This document shows positions 1 through 9,065 of a stretch of 64,000 nucleotides of DNA, in pieces. Within the stretch, counting starts at the first letter, position 1. Each line of letters opens with the position of its first letter. Source of the stretch: Muribaculaceae bacterium (lineage in GTDB: Bacteria; Bacteroidota; Bacteroidia; Bacteroidales; Muribaculaceae); contig JAFLTQ010000002.1 in the NCBI GenBank assembly GCA_022510385.1, forward strand, positions 146,658 to 210,657, read 5' to 3'. The position numbers and the translations under genes were made by a program. A model generated the notes under the pieces. It did no database searches. It was not told the DNA's origin and saw only the letters and a list, made by a program, of their open reading frames with translations.

Positions 1-918
1 AGCTTCATTATTAGCGTCGTCGATATAAGCCTCAAGGAAGTTGTTGAGATTGGTATTACCCCATTTCACGAAGAACATAATCTGTTGGAAACGGTTGTCG
101 CCGAAGTCAACCTGAGTGCCAAGCTGCAAACCATCGAATGTCCATCCCCAGTGATGTAACCAACCTCCTTCTTCAGCCAGGTTATCATCGATACGAGTGT
201 CAGGATGCTCTGTGTCTTCCCCAACCGGTACTAAAGGAGTGAAAACATCTGCATCAAAATATTCGCTCTTGTCGTCATAGCGCGGGTCTTCCATAGGATA
301 ACGGAGACGAATACCTATATCACCGTTATAGCCGTCCCATCCGTTTTCTTCACCTACGAAATCCTCTTCAGCATATTCTGCCTCGTGGAAACCGATACCG
401 AAGATATTACCGTTACCACCTTCGAAAGTGAGGTAAACCTTCTTTTGGCCGGTGGGTTTAACATATTGGATTGGTTCATCTCCTAAGTATATAGACTCGC
501 TTACACCGTTTTCATAAACATTATAGCCCATGTTGGCGGCAAAACGACGAGGCACATAGTAAGAACGATATTCATTGATTTCCATCTGAGTGAAGGGAAG
601 AGCATCTTCCCAGTCTGAGCCGGCCCAAAGGATTGCCCAGCCATCGGTGAACCAACCGTTTGCGAAGTCAATGTAAGTTGCTTTGTAAGTATCACCATCG
701 CCGAAGTCAACAGTACCGAGTTCTACGAGAGTGCCGGAGGAAGTGCCGGGAGCAGTGTGACCGATGAGTTTGTGTACCATATCAAACTGACCCCCTCTTT
801 CGATAATACAGTCAGGATTAGTGTCGTTTGTGGGAATATAGACATCTTCGGCAGACATCTTCGGAGCGAAGGCGAATGATGCAGCCATTCCCAACATTAG
901 AAGAGTAATTTTTTTCAT
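1..918 (-). CDS. Secreted CBM6-like carbohydrate-binding protein (partial, C-terminus outside window)
   Basis: The minus-strand frame is open from an ATG at 918 to the window edge, giving 306 visible codons and no stop. The N-terminus is a signal peptide (MKKITLLMLGMAASFAFA) followed by mature sequence. The segment with KKVYLTFEGGNGNIFGIGFHE, around residues 165-185, resembles the end of a CBM6-type beta-sandwich, where a hydrophobic strand carries G-N-I-F/Y. VDFGDGDTYKATYIDFANG near residues 70-90 and LQLGTQVDFGDNRFQQIMF near residue 275 look like the matching first strands of two such modules, so I infer at least two tandem CBM6-like units. It is the last visible gene of the left PUL wing and has its own TACTTTTG element 36 bases upstream. 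No catalytic motif is visible; a hydrolase could lie in the missing part. Confidence 0.6.
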   Translation of the reverse strand, partial: MKKITLLMLGMAASFAFAPKMSAEDVYIPTNDTNPDCIIERGGQFDMVHKLIGHTAPGTSSGTLVELGTVDFGDGDTYKATYIDFANGWFTDGWAILWAGSDWEDALPFTQMEINEYRSYYVPRRFAANMGYNVYENGVSESIYLGDEPIQYVKPTGQKKVYLTFEGGNGNIFGIGFHEAEYAEEDFVGEENGWDGYNGDIGIRLRYPMEDPRYDDKSEYFDADVFTPLVPVGEDTEHPDTRIDDNLAEEGGWLHHWGWTFDGLQLGTQVDFGDNRFQQIMFFVKWGNTNLNNFLEAYIDDANNEA

Positions 919-953
919 AATGTAAGATTTGGTTAATACTATATTTTGTTTTA

Positions 954-961
954 CAAAAGTA
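954..961 (-). promoter_or_regulatory. Putative -7 element for the CBM6-like gene
   Basis: The minus strand reads TACTTTTG, matching the Bacteroidetes sigma-ABfr -7 consensus TAnnTTTG, about 36 bases before the ATG at 918. No convincing -33 TTTG is found at the usual spacing, so either an activator is used or the match is chance. Confidence 0.35.
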
Positions 962-1026
962 AAATCAAATAAAAATCATACATAACACACTTGTTTCAAT
1001 AAATAAAACAGTTATGTCAAAATAGA

Positions 1027-2973
1027 TTATTTGTAGCTGTCGGTTCTGAATGGAGTGAGTGGCAATCCCGATTGATTATAGATGTTGCAGTTGGGATTGT
1101 CGGCCCATCCGTATCTGGCAGCCACCGGATGTTTCACTTCGTCGGATGAGAGTGTTATTATGTTTCCATCAATAACAGCATTAGCGGGATGGAAAATCAT
1201 ATCGGCACCGCATATGACGAAAGATGGTTTCCCCTCCCCTTTCTGACTAAGAGGTTGTGTGAAAGAGAGGATAACCTTGTCTCCCTTAACTTTCATAGAA
1301 TCAAGCCAAGGCATTTCATATTGACCTATATTATAAGTCTGAGCAAGAGCCGCTTTTGCCAAACGAGCGCCCACATCCTGTTTATTTTTAGGATGGATAT
1401 CGTATGTCTCACCGATATCTACAGCGGTTGCCATCCCGGTTTTGTCAAGTTTCAGTGCATTTGTCTGCGCTTCTCTGAGATGAGCCCATGTAGATTCGGG
1501 CTGCACCTCGTTCCTTTCAAGGAAATTTGCAAGTTGTACGAAATAGAAAGGCAAGTCTCTATTCCAAGTGTCTCTCCAGTCGTTTATCATTGCCTGGAAA
1601 AGAGGAGTATATTGTCTCCATCTGTCGACATTTGCCTCACCCTGATACCAGATAGCACCTTTTACCGGGAAGTCTTTCAACGGATATATCATCGCGTTAT
1701 ATAAATTCCCCGGATAATTCTGACTTTCGGGATATTCCGGCTTTTTGGGTTGTTGGGCCAAAGGGACTCCGACATGATATTTCCAGTTGCCGGCCAAAGA
1801 GATGACTTCATCGCCACATGCGAGCGACAATCCTTCGGGTTCCCCGCAGATACCGCCTGTGCCGCTGTTATCTTGCACTTTGACTGCAATCAGGGCTTTA
1901 TTGCCGGTTACGGCGTTGGCCGGAATTGTATATGTGCGTTGCGCCCAATAGTCACGTCCCTGTCCTACCTGCACTCCGTTGAACCATGTGGTGTCTTCAT
2001 CATCAATCTTACCTACATTAAGAACGAGGTCTTTATTAACCCATGAATCAGGGATATCGACGGAAAGCTGAAACCAAACGGATCCGTCATAATTCGGAAG
2101 ACCGTTATATTCGAAAGCACCGGGAAGTTTCATGTCCTTCCATTCCGGATGATATTGCATAGCCCAGACCGGTTGACCCCCGAACATTCCGGGATCGGAA
2201 CTTTCCAAAGCGACCTGCCAATTTCTTACATCGTTGTCATATTTAGCTTTAAGGGCATCAAGATTCCCATTGCACTCTTCAATTTCTGCTGCATGCTCGT
2301 CAATGTCGACAACACCTTTCAAGGTGGGAATAGAGGTCCATGCCTCACAAGGAGTGCCGCCCCATGATGTGTCTATCACACCTATCGGGACATTAAGCAT
2401 GTTGTTGAGTTCACGGGCATAAAAATAAGCCACGGCAGAAAAATTCTCCAATGAAGTAGGTGAACAGACTGCCCAACCGTCACCATTTAGCTGCATGTCG
2501 AAACTGTCGACCGGTTTTTGGGAAACAACCCTTTTCAACTGCAGGAGACGAATGTTGTCATGATTGCCATCAGCAAGTTCCTGTTCAAAGTTTTTCACTT
2601 GACCCCATCCTTTCACAGGCATTTCCATATTGGATTGGCCCGAGCATACCCATACTTCGCCGCAGGCTACATTGTTGAGCGTTCTGGCATCTCCGTCGTC
2701 AAGTCTTATAGTATAGGAGGCGCCGGGGGCCGGTGACGAGAATGAGACGCTGAAATCCCCGTTTTTATCAGATTGAGTCGTAAACTTCTCTTTTGTCCAA
2801 CTTGGCGAGATGGTTACTTTCTTTCCCGGTCTCGAAGATTTACCGTTAATCACGACATCTTCACCCTGTTGTAATACCATATTGTCGGAGAAATATGGCG
2901 GAAGTGTTATTACAGCTCCGGATGAAAGCCACCCCAGAGCTAACAATGAATAAGATAAAACAAATTTCTTCAT
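1027..2973 (-). CDS. Sialate O-acetylesterase-type (SASA/SGNH) carbohydrate esterase
   Basis: This 648-residue exported protein has a signal peptide at about residues 1-20. The SGNH block VCSGQSNMEMP places the nucleophile Ser at about 114, and WYQGEANVD is the typical second block. YDIHPKN places the catalytic Asp/His at about 525 and 527. Between the first two blocks, roughly residues 280-400, sits a beta-galactosidase-like jelly-roll insertion (VWFQLSVDIP ... WFNGVQVGQ ... YTIPANAV), usual in Bacteroidetes SASA proteins. The family removes acetyl groups from sialic acids or from plant and fungal polysaccharides. No sialidase is nearby, so deacetylation of the PUL target glycan is the better guess. 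It lies 69 bases downstream of the GH2 gene and is probably co-transcribed. Confidence 0.85.
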   Translation of the reverse strand: MKKFVLSYSLLALGWLSSGAVITLPPYFSDNMVLQQGEDVVINGKSSRPGKKVTISPSWTKEKFTTQSDKNGDFSVSFSSPAPGASYTIRLDDGDARTLNNVACGEVWVCSGQSNMEMPVKGWGQVKNFEQELADGNHDNIRLLQLKRVVSQKPVDSFDMQLNGDGWAVCSPTSLENFSAVAYFYARELNNMLNVPIGVIDTSWGGTPCEAWTSIPTLKGVVDIDEHAAEIEECNGNLDALKAKYDNDVRNWQVALESSDPGMFGGQPVWAMQYHPEWKDMKLPGAFEYNGLPNYDGSVWFQLSVDIPDSWVNKDLVLNVGKIDDEDTTWFNGVQVGQGRDYWAQRTYTIPANAVTGNKALIAVKVQDNSGTGGICGEPEGLSLACGDEVISLAGNWKYHVGVPLAQQPKKPEYPESQNYPGNLYNAMIYPLKDFPVKGAIWYQGEANVDRWRQYTPLFQAMINDWRDTWNRDLPFYFVQLANFLERNEVQPESTWAHLREAQTNALKLDKTGMATAVDIGETYDIHPKNKQDVGARLAKAALAQTYNIGQYEMPWLDSMKVKGDKVILSFTQPLSQKGEGKPSFVICGADMIFHPANAVIDGNIITLSSDEVKHPVAARYGWADNPNCNIYNQSGLPLTPFRTDSYK

Positions 2974-3042
2974 TTTTTCTTGTTGATTTTAATATACCTT
3001 TTTCCCTCTAATTCTTAGTATCACCTCTTTCGGGGAAATAAC

Positions 3043-5937
3043 TTAATTAATACTGTGAGACACAACCGAATCAGATCCATCCTTGAGACCCGGAGATGAT
3101 ACCTTGACCTTTATTTCTCCCGCATTAAAAGTGGTGCGGACGGCAGCTCTCATAAGTCCCCCTTCGGCTTGCAATTCATTATCACCGGGAGCATGATAGT
3201 TCATGGCTCTGTTTTCGGTGATGTAGAAATTGTAACTGCCCTTATATTTACCTTCTCCTTCAATGTTAAAAGTGAGGTTATTGTCAGCGAACGGACACCA
3301 GTTACCATCCTTATCCACGATTTTTGCAGTGACTATGAAAGCATCGGAGCCGTTAGCCAGCAGTTTATGATCTTCGCCTTCCGGCATAGAGCATGTTTTT
3401 TCTATTTTAACATCAATGGCGTAAGGTTCCCCTGCGGTAGAAACAGATTCAGAACAAATCTGATTACCTTTTTCATCAAGTCCCACAGCGGTAAGGGTTC
3501 CGGCTTCCCAAGGGATATTCTCCCAAGTGCACCGGCGTGTGGAAGGATGAGGTATCACCACTCCTTTTGACACACCGTTTACAAACAACTCAACAGCCGG
3601 GCAGTTGCTCCAGGCATTTACCGGAACTGTATCTTTAAAATTCCAATGAGACTGAAGAGCCACGCCCGGTTTCTTTTCGTAACTGTTCCAAAGAGCATCG
3701 CGATAGATTCGGTATTTGAGTTTCGGGAACCTGTTTCCGTCCATAGCGCAAGAACCGAGGCTTTTCTGATTTTTTTTGCCATTGAGATAGATAGTGTACC
3801 CTTCTCCGTAGGTTTCAGTGAGCATCCAGTCTATCCATCCGCACGCTTTATGATCGAGATTATGTAAATAATCATCGACATAGAATTGAGAGAATTTCAC
3901 CTCGTTGTCGTAATCATGGCGCGCTATACAGAAACTCGGATTTCCCGACCAATTTGTGCCATATACCTCGGTATTCAAAGATGGAGAACCCTCCACTTTC
4001 TCATATTTGTTGGTATATCCCACCACAATAAGATTTTCGCTGTCCCATCCCGGAGGATAATTGTCACGATTGAGGACTATACGGGGGGCGATAAAATCAT
4101 ATTTGACAACTTGTTCCAGAGTTCTTGAAGGAAGATAGTGATCCGACTCACCGGGGAGCCCGTTGTTAGATTCCCAAACCACTACAGAAGGATGGTTTCT
4201 GAAAGCCACTATTGCGTCTCGGTCATATTCATATTTATATGTACTTGCCGGCTCTCCGCGAAGCGACCATTCATTGTCTCCACTGTCGAGAATAATCATA
4301 ATTCCATATTCATCGCATGCCTCTATAGCCTCATAGAATGGAGGTTGATGTCCAACGCGCAGGGCGTTCCCACCACATTCAGCAATTCGAAGCATGTCTT
4401 CCCTTCTGAAATCAACAGGTAAAGCAGCCCCGAGGCCCGGGTAAATATTACGATATCCGAAACCTTGGAGAATAGTCTTTTCACCATTGACATAACAGTA
4501 ATCCTTATCCCAAGTTATTTCACGGATACCCATTTTTTCTATGGTCTGATCCGAGAGTTTGCCGTCGACGTAAACGGAATTTACTACTGAATAAAGATAT
4601 GGAGAACCGTTTGGCGAACCGTTTGGATACCATAATTCAGGATTTTTCAAGACCCCGGAGAAATCAAAATTAAGAGTTTGACCGGGCTGAGCTTTCTTTG
4701 TGTCGTCGAAACTTAAGACAGTATTGCCTGATTTGTCTTTAAGCTCTGTCACCAATGTGACAGATTCTGACTTGCCGGAAGCATTCTCTACGTTGGTAAT
4801 GAAACGAAGAGTAGCTTCTTCCCGGTTGGCTTTTACCGTACCGAAATATGTGCCCCATTTTCCATGAGGAGCGAAGGTGTTGATCGGGATAAAAACTTTT
4901 TCCTTACTATAAAGGTAAACCGGAGAGACGATACCACCCATAGCCTGTCCGAAACCCTCGTTTTCTGCAAAACCGGGATATGTGAAGAAAGTGTCTCTTG
5001 AATTGGAGACTCTTACAGCTATCTGATTTTCTTCTCCCCAGTTTATGAATGGAGTGATATCGGCAGCAAAAGGGATAGAACTGCCAATATGAGTGACAGC
5101 ATCGGGTTGTTCAACCTCCGTTGTTTCAAGAATTACGGGGTGACCGTTGACATAAACAGTGGCTCCGATATTAACACCGTTAAACCTAAGAAAGAATTTT
5201 TTATTTTTCTCAGATTCGTGGAAATTTACTTTTTTCCTGTACCAAGCTTCCCCTCTCCAACATAGTTCTCCTTTTGTTGAATTAAGGAAAGAGTCGTGTT
5301 CGTTAAAACAATGAGGTATACCCACCGCTTCCCACTCACTGTCATCAAAATTAATATCTGAAAGCATCTCTACGGTGAGTTCTTCTTTTATTTCAGGAAA
5401 TGCAATAACTTCTGCAATCGGTTGATTTGCATAGAGACGGAGTTGCCGGAATGAGTTTCTTACCGGGATATTTACATAGGTGCTCTCTGTATTCTGAATA
5501 AAACCGTATGTATCGTCGATCGCCGCCATTTCATTTGAAATGTTTTTCTGACATTCCAGAATATCTTTGTCAGAATTCAGGGGCATCCAGTTTTGACCGT
5601 CGACACTCCCTTCCACCAATAGCGCGACTGCAGAGATGGAGTCACCCGAGAAATGTAGTGTCAAAGAGCTTATATCTTTAATCTCAGGAAAAATGATTGT
5701 GAGTTTGTTTTCTTTATCTGCAAAATAAGAAGTCTTGAAATCTCCGTCAGTGATTTTCTCTACGGGTTTAGGGCCAACGCACACCAAAGCCTTTGTTGCA
5801 AGGTTATTGTCGTTTTTAACTATTTTCGAGAATTTCCAGGGTGTGTTGCCTAAATTGGTTATGGTTTCTGCACCAAGAGTTTGACTTAAACTTAATGAGC
5901 TTAAGGCACACAACAGAAAAGGAACAAACTTATTCAT
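3043..5937 (-). CDS. Glycoside hydrolase family 2 protein with N-terminal discoidin-like domain
   Basis: This 964-residue secreted protein starts with a signal peptide ending near SQTLGA. Residues ~45-185 resemble an F5/8 type C (discoidin) domain, with ITDGDFKTSYF and later RQLRLYANQP. A GH2 sugar-binding jelly roll follows at ~195-340 (WEAVGIPHCFNEHDSF, WYRKKVNF), then an immunoglobulin-like domain, a TIM barrel at ~455-740 and C-terminal Ig-like domains. The nucleophile candidate is E657 in LNTEVYG. The acid/base site is odd: the usual W-S-L-G-N-E reads W588-E-S-N-N-G593, so the canonical Glu is Gly and a Glu sits four residues earlier. The fold is clear, but the activity (beta-galactosidase-like or something else) is not. 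It lies 25 bases after the FG-GAP gene in the left-wing operon. Confidence 0.85.
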   Translation of the reverse strand: MNKFVPFLLCALSSLSLSQTLGAETITNLGNTPWKFSKIVKNDNNLATKALVCVGPKPVEKITDGDFKTSYFADKENKLTIIFPEIKDISSLTLHFSGDSISAVALLVEGSVDGQNWMPLNSDKDILECQKNISNEMAAIDDTYGFIQNTESTYVNIPVRNSFRQLRLYANQPIAEVIAFPEIKEELTVEMLSDINFDDSEWEAVGIPHCFNEHDSFLNSTKGELCWRGEAWYRKKVNFHESEKNKKFFLRFNGVNIGATVYVNGHPVILETTEVEQPDAVTHIGSSIPFAADITPFINWGEENQIAVRVSNSRDTFFTYPGFAENEGFGQAMGGIVSPVYLYSKEKVFIPINTFAPHGKWGTYFGTVKANREEATLRFITNVENASGKSESVTLVTELKDKSGNTVLSFDDTKKAQPGQTLNFDFSGVLKNPELWYPNGSPNGSPYLYSVVNSVYVDGKLSDQTIEKMGIREITWDKDYCYVNGEKTILQGFGYRNIYPGLGAALPVDFRREDMLRIAECGGNALRVGHQPPFYEAIEACDEYGIMIILDSGDNEWSLRGEPASTYKYEYDRDAIVAFRNHPSVVVWESNNGLPGESDHYLPSRTLEQVVKYDFIAPRIVLNRDNYPPGWDSENLIVVGYTNKYEKVEGSPSLNTEVYGTNWSGNPSFCIARHDYDNEVKFSQFYVDDYLHNLDHKACGWIDWMLTETYGEGYTIYLNGKKNQKSLGSCAMDGNRFPKLKYRIYRDALWNSYEKKPGVALQSHWNFKDTVPVNAWSNCPAVELFVNGVSKGVVIPHPSTRRCTWENIPWEAGTLTAVGLDEKGNQICSESVSTAGEPYAIDVKIEKTCSMPEGEDHKLLANGSDAFIVTAKIVDKDGNWCPFADNNLTFNIEGEGKYKGSYNFYITENRAMNYHAPGDNELQAEGGLMRAAVRTTFNAGEIKVKVSSPGLKDGSDSVVSHSIN

Positions 5938-5962
5938 AAATTCCTGTAGAAATTTCGCTTTT

Positions 5963-7942
5963 TTATTTTATGATCTTGAGGAGTTTACGGTTCAATCCGT
6001 CGGTTAAAGTTGCGATATAGAGTCCTACAGAAATATCCGGCATATACGACCCGTTGCCACTTATAAGAAATGACTCAATTTTGCGTCCGTCTACAGACGT
6101 TATTTCGAGAAGAGCCCCTTCATTAGCAGTATATTTGATATTGTTGCCATCCCAGACCAATGAAATATTGTTTGCATCAATTTCATTAATTCCGGTAAGG
6201 AGATTGAATTCTGATTTTGCAAATGCACCTCCCGCATTGTTGCTGTCGATGGCCTGTACTCCCCACTCATAATCGCCCCCTTCAGAGATGATCATTTGAT
6301 ATGTGCAGATGCGAATGTCTCCTGAAATATTAGCCACTTTCACAAAACCTGTGTTTATATCTGCCGGTACAGTCATAGCAATCTTGTCGGAGCCCTTCTT
6401 CTTTACAAACAGATTATATCTCAGAGCACCTTGCGGGGTTACATCATCTTCAGGAGCGCTCCATGAGAAAGCCACTTTATTATTTCCAAGGGGAGTCGCC
6501 TTAAGATTATCGGGAGAGGAGGGAGTCTTGTTGGGAACAAATCCTTTCGACTCGCTGTCGTTATGATAAAGCACGGCAGAACAACCCTTGGCACAGTTTC
6601 CGTTTATCCATCCGAACATCCATGCATCGAGAAAACCGTCGTTGTCATAATCTACAAGATGATGGCTTCCGTGGGTGATTCTTTGGAAAGAGTTGGTTCC
6701 TTTTAAATCATCATAATAAGCGCCATAACTTTTGAATCCGAAGTCACCGTCGTTAAGATAAATCCAAGTTGTATGCTCGTGCTTGGATCCGTGGCCACCT
6801 ATAAGAATATCCGGGAATCCATCGTTGTTGACATCTCCAACGGAAACCTGACCACCGTCTACACCTTCCAATCCAAGATTTTCAACCTTAACGAACTTAC
6901 GGTTACCCAAATTTCTGTAGATATTGAATTGTTTTGATTTTGTGTTGAAATGATATCCCGGCATAATAAGGTCGGGTAAACCGTCGCAACTTAAATCAGC
7001 GGCAAGACAGGAAGAGTCTGTGATCCCGACGAATTGATTTCCGGTGTCTTCAGTGAAAGTGCCGTCTCCGTTGTTCCAATATATATATGCCTCGGAATTC
7101 CTTGTTTCGCCATACCCTGTTGAAAAGATATCGAGGAAACCGTCACCGTCAAGATCTACAAACTGGACACTACCGTCGGTCAATCCGTGGAAATTGGAAT
7201 TTTTAAGAGGAAATTCTTGAATTTCAAATCGTTCTCCGTTAATATTCCGATATAGATAAACAGCTCTGACTGCCTCTTCGGGATGATCGGAGAGGCTGCG
7301 TGCGTTCTCATCAAAACCGGTCATGATAATATCTGTGAATCCGTCGTTGTCGTAATCACCTGCCGACACCCAGTTGTGACCTTTTCCACCGTTACGGCCA
7401 TTGTATAAGGGAATAATGCCCGGGTCTTCCATTTCATCGAATTCCCATTTACCGGAAGCATTCCCTTTATTTATATAAACTTTCACGACTATTTCGTTCA
7501 GTTTGGTGTCAGCATCAGCCCAAGCGTGGCCCCATTCAGAAAGGCCCGGAAGCACCATATCCAGCAAGCCGTCGTTATTTATATCAATCCATACAGGGCA
7601 AGAGAAAGAAACAGGAGAAAAAGTGGACGCGGATTGCCGGGTAAATGTACCGTCTGTATTGTTCAGATAAAGATTTGAATATATGGCATTACCTACATGA
7701 TCATCCTTGTCTGCATAATAGAGGTCGAGATAACCGTCGTTGTTATAGTCACCCCATGCTGACCCGGAATACTGTGCATGATAGAAGTCACCGGCATCCT
7801 GATAAGAGTCTCTTTTGGCTTGAGCCGGAACCGGATTCTGAGCTTTGCTGAATTTTATGTTGCTATTGATATCTTGAGCGTTTATTGCTCCCGAAAAGAG
7901 CAACAAATATGTGATTACAGCTAAATATTGTGATAATTTCAT
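5963..7942 (-). CDS. FG-GAP/VCBS repeat protein with fibronectin-like domain and T9SS sorting tail
   Basis: This 659-residue protein has a signal peptide (SGAINA end) and at least seven FG-GAP-type repeats between residues ~55 and 475. Each repeat carries a calcium-loop motif such as DYNNDGYLDLYY, DINNDGLLDMV, DLDGDGFLDIF, DVNNDGFPDIL or DYDNDGFLDAW, implying a seven-bladed propeller like integrin alpha. A fibronectin type III-like region follows at ~480-580. The last ~70 residues (INEIDANNISLVW through GLYIATLTDG to KLLKIIK) look like a type IX secretion sorting domain. No lyase or hydrolase motif is visible, so surface binding of the glycan or scaffolding is the likely role. Its start lies 81 bases downstream of the GH43 stop, with a TAAATTTG element in that gap. 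Confidence 0.8.
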   Translation of the reverse strand: MKLSQYLAVITYLLLFSGAINAQDINSNIKFSKAQNPVPAQAKRDSYQDAGDFYHAQYSGSAWGDYNNDGYLDLYYADKDDHVGNAIYSNLYLNNTDGTFTRQSASTFSPVSFSCPVWIDINNDGLLDMVLPGLSEWGHAWADADTKLNEIVVKVYINKGNASGKWEFDEMEDPGIIPLYNGRNGGKGHNWVSAGDYDNDGFTDIIMTGFDENARSLSDHPEEAVRAVYLYRNINGERFEIQEFPLKNSNFHGLTDGSVQFVDLDGDGFLDIFSTGYGETRNSEAYIYWNNGDGTFTEDTGNQFVGITDSSCLAADLSCDGLPDLIMPGYHFNTKSKQFNIYRNLGNRKFVKVENLGLEGVDGGQVSVGDVNNDGFPDILIGGHGSKHEHTTWIYLNDGDFGFKSYGAYYDDLKGTNSFQRITHGSHHLVDYDNDGFLDAWMFGWINGNCAKGCSAVLYHNDSESKGFVPNKTPSSPDNLKATPLGNNKVAFSWSAPEDDVTPQGALRYNLFVKKKGSDKIAMTVPADINTGFVKVANISGDIRICTYQMIISEGGDYEWGVQAIDSNNAGGAFAKSEFNLLTGINEIDANNISLVWDGNNIKYTANEGALLEITSVDGRKIESFLISGNGSYMPDISVGLYIATLTDGLNRKLLKIIK

Positions 7943-7959
7943 GGTAATTGGATTTTTTA

Positions 7960-7967
7960 CAAATTTA
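7960..7967 (-). promoter_or_regulatory. Putative -7 element before FG-GAP gene
   Basis: The minus strand reads TAAATTTG, a full TAnnTTTG match, ending 17 bases before the ATG at 7942. A TTTG lies at 7987-7984, only 16 bases further upstream, shorter than the usual -33 spacing. This may be a secondary promoter for the FG-GAP, GH2 and esterase genes. Confidence 0.4.
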
Positions 7968-8023
7968 TAGGAATGACATCACTCAAAATATCACGATAGA
8001 GTCAATAAATAATATTTTGGTCA

Positions 8024-9034
8024 TCAATCTTTAAACGATGGAACATTTTCATTCCACGGGATGTCTATGTTCTCACCATCTACTTTAATCGGAAGCCATA
8101 CGTATCTTGAATCGATGAGATTGCTTTTATTCCAGCGATCAAACATTATCACATAATCTTCGGATCCGTCTTCAGATACAGGAATCACATAAGTGCTTTG
8201 GCAATAGAAAGTTTTGTCGGAATCTTTGCCGGAACAGGGATTGCCGACAGTTTTCCAAGGACCCATAATTGATGATGCAACAGCATATTCAGCTTCGTTA
8301 GGCGACCAACCTGAGCACCCCGAGGTGACCATAAAGTAAAAGTCGCCATGTTTGAAGATAGCGGGAGCCTCTCTTGATTGATTTTTTAGGGCCACGCTGT
8401 AGACTCCTGATTGTGAGAGGAAATCGTCTGAGAGTTTACTTATGTGAAGAGTTGAGTTTCCTTCAGAAGAATAAATTAGGTAACCACTCCCATCTATGTC
8501 TTTAAAAAGAGTCATGTCTCTACATTCCGAACCGTTCGGACGTTCCGACCTCAAATAGACGAAAGGACCCACGGGCGAATCGCTTACAGCCACTCCGCAT
8601 CTTGCGTAATTATAAGCTGCATTATCAATGTGCATCCACATAACAAATTTTCCTGTGGAATCATTATAGATGACTTTAGGACGTTCAATGACCATTGTCG
8701 GGTGTATGTCGGATCTTGTATTTTCAATTTCAGGTTTTAAGACGATGCCCTCAAACTTCCAGTCTTTGAGATTTTTAGAGGAATAACACCCTACCCCGCC
8801 GGCATCGGTTCTGAAACATTCCCAATCTATTCCCGGAGAGCGGTAAGTGTTCTCTCCTTTTGACTCACCATACCAATAATAAGTGCCGTTGTGGAACAGG
8901 ATTCCTCCACCGTGAGCGTTAATGGGGTTGCCATCTGTGTCTGTCCAGACGTCGCCCTGTTTTAGTTCCGAAGCGAAGGCAGTGGCAACTCCACACAAAA
9001 CCGAAATGAGTAAGAGAGATTTTTTTAATTTCAT
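8024..9034 (-). CDS. Glycoside hydrolase family 43 enzyme (galactanase/galactofuranosidase-like subgroup)
   Basis: I chose the ATG at 9034 because it gives a standard signal peptide (MKLKKSLLLISVLCGVATAF) and 336 residues. An upstream in-frame ATG at 9115 would overlap the end of the sensor gene and add a non-signal-like extension. The protein is a single five-bladed GH43 catalytic domain. The opening DTDGNPINAHGGGILF followed by YYWYGESKG is characteristic of the GH43 branch containing exo-beta-1,3-galactanases and beta-galactofuranosidases (subfamilies 24 and 34), as I recall them. PKVIYND and SREAPAIFK supply the later blades with acidic residues. It is directly downstream of the sensor gene. 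Family is secure; the substrate within the branch is inference. Confidence 0.85.
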   Translation of the reverse strand: MKLKKSLLLISVLCGVATAFASELKQGDVWTDTDGNPINAHGGGILFHNGTYYWYGESKGENTYRSPGIDWECFRTDAGGVGCYSSKNLKDWKFEGIVLKPEIENTRSDIHPTMVIERPKVIYNDSTGKFVMWMHIDNAAYNYARCGVAVSDSPVGPFVYLRSERPNGSECRDMTLFKDIDGSGYLIYSSEGNSTLHISKLSDDFLSQSGVYSVALKNQSREAPAIFKHGDFYFMVTSGCSGWSPNEAEYAVASSIMGPWKTVGNPCSGKDSDKTFYCQSTYVIPVSEDGSEDYVIMFDRWNKSNLIDSRYVWLPIKVDGENIDIPWNENVPSFKD

Positions 9035-9065
9035 GGCTGTAAATGTCATAAGTGTGGTAATTGTC

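Noticed and set aside
993..1000. GTTTCAAT near the CBM6-like gene promoter as a further operator
   Set aside because: Only one copy is present and its orientation is opposite to the minus-strand gene, unlike the paired sites at 20008-20037.
1189..1704. 171-codon open frame on the plus strand inside the esterase gene
   Set aside because: It is antisense to a clear SASA protein with intact motifs, has no recognisable domain, and has a Cys/Ile/Arg-rich composition typical of a shadow frame.
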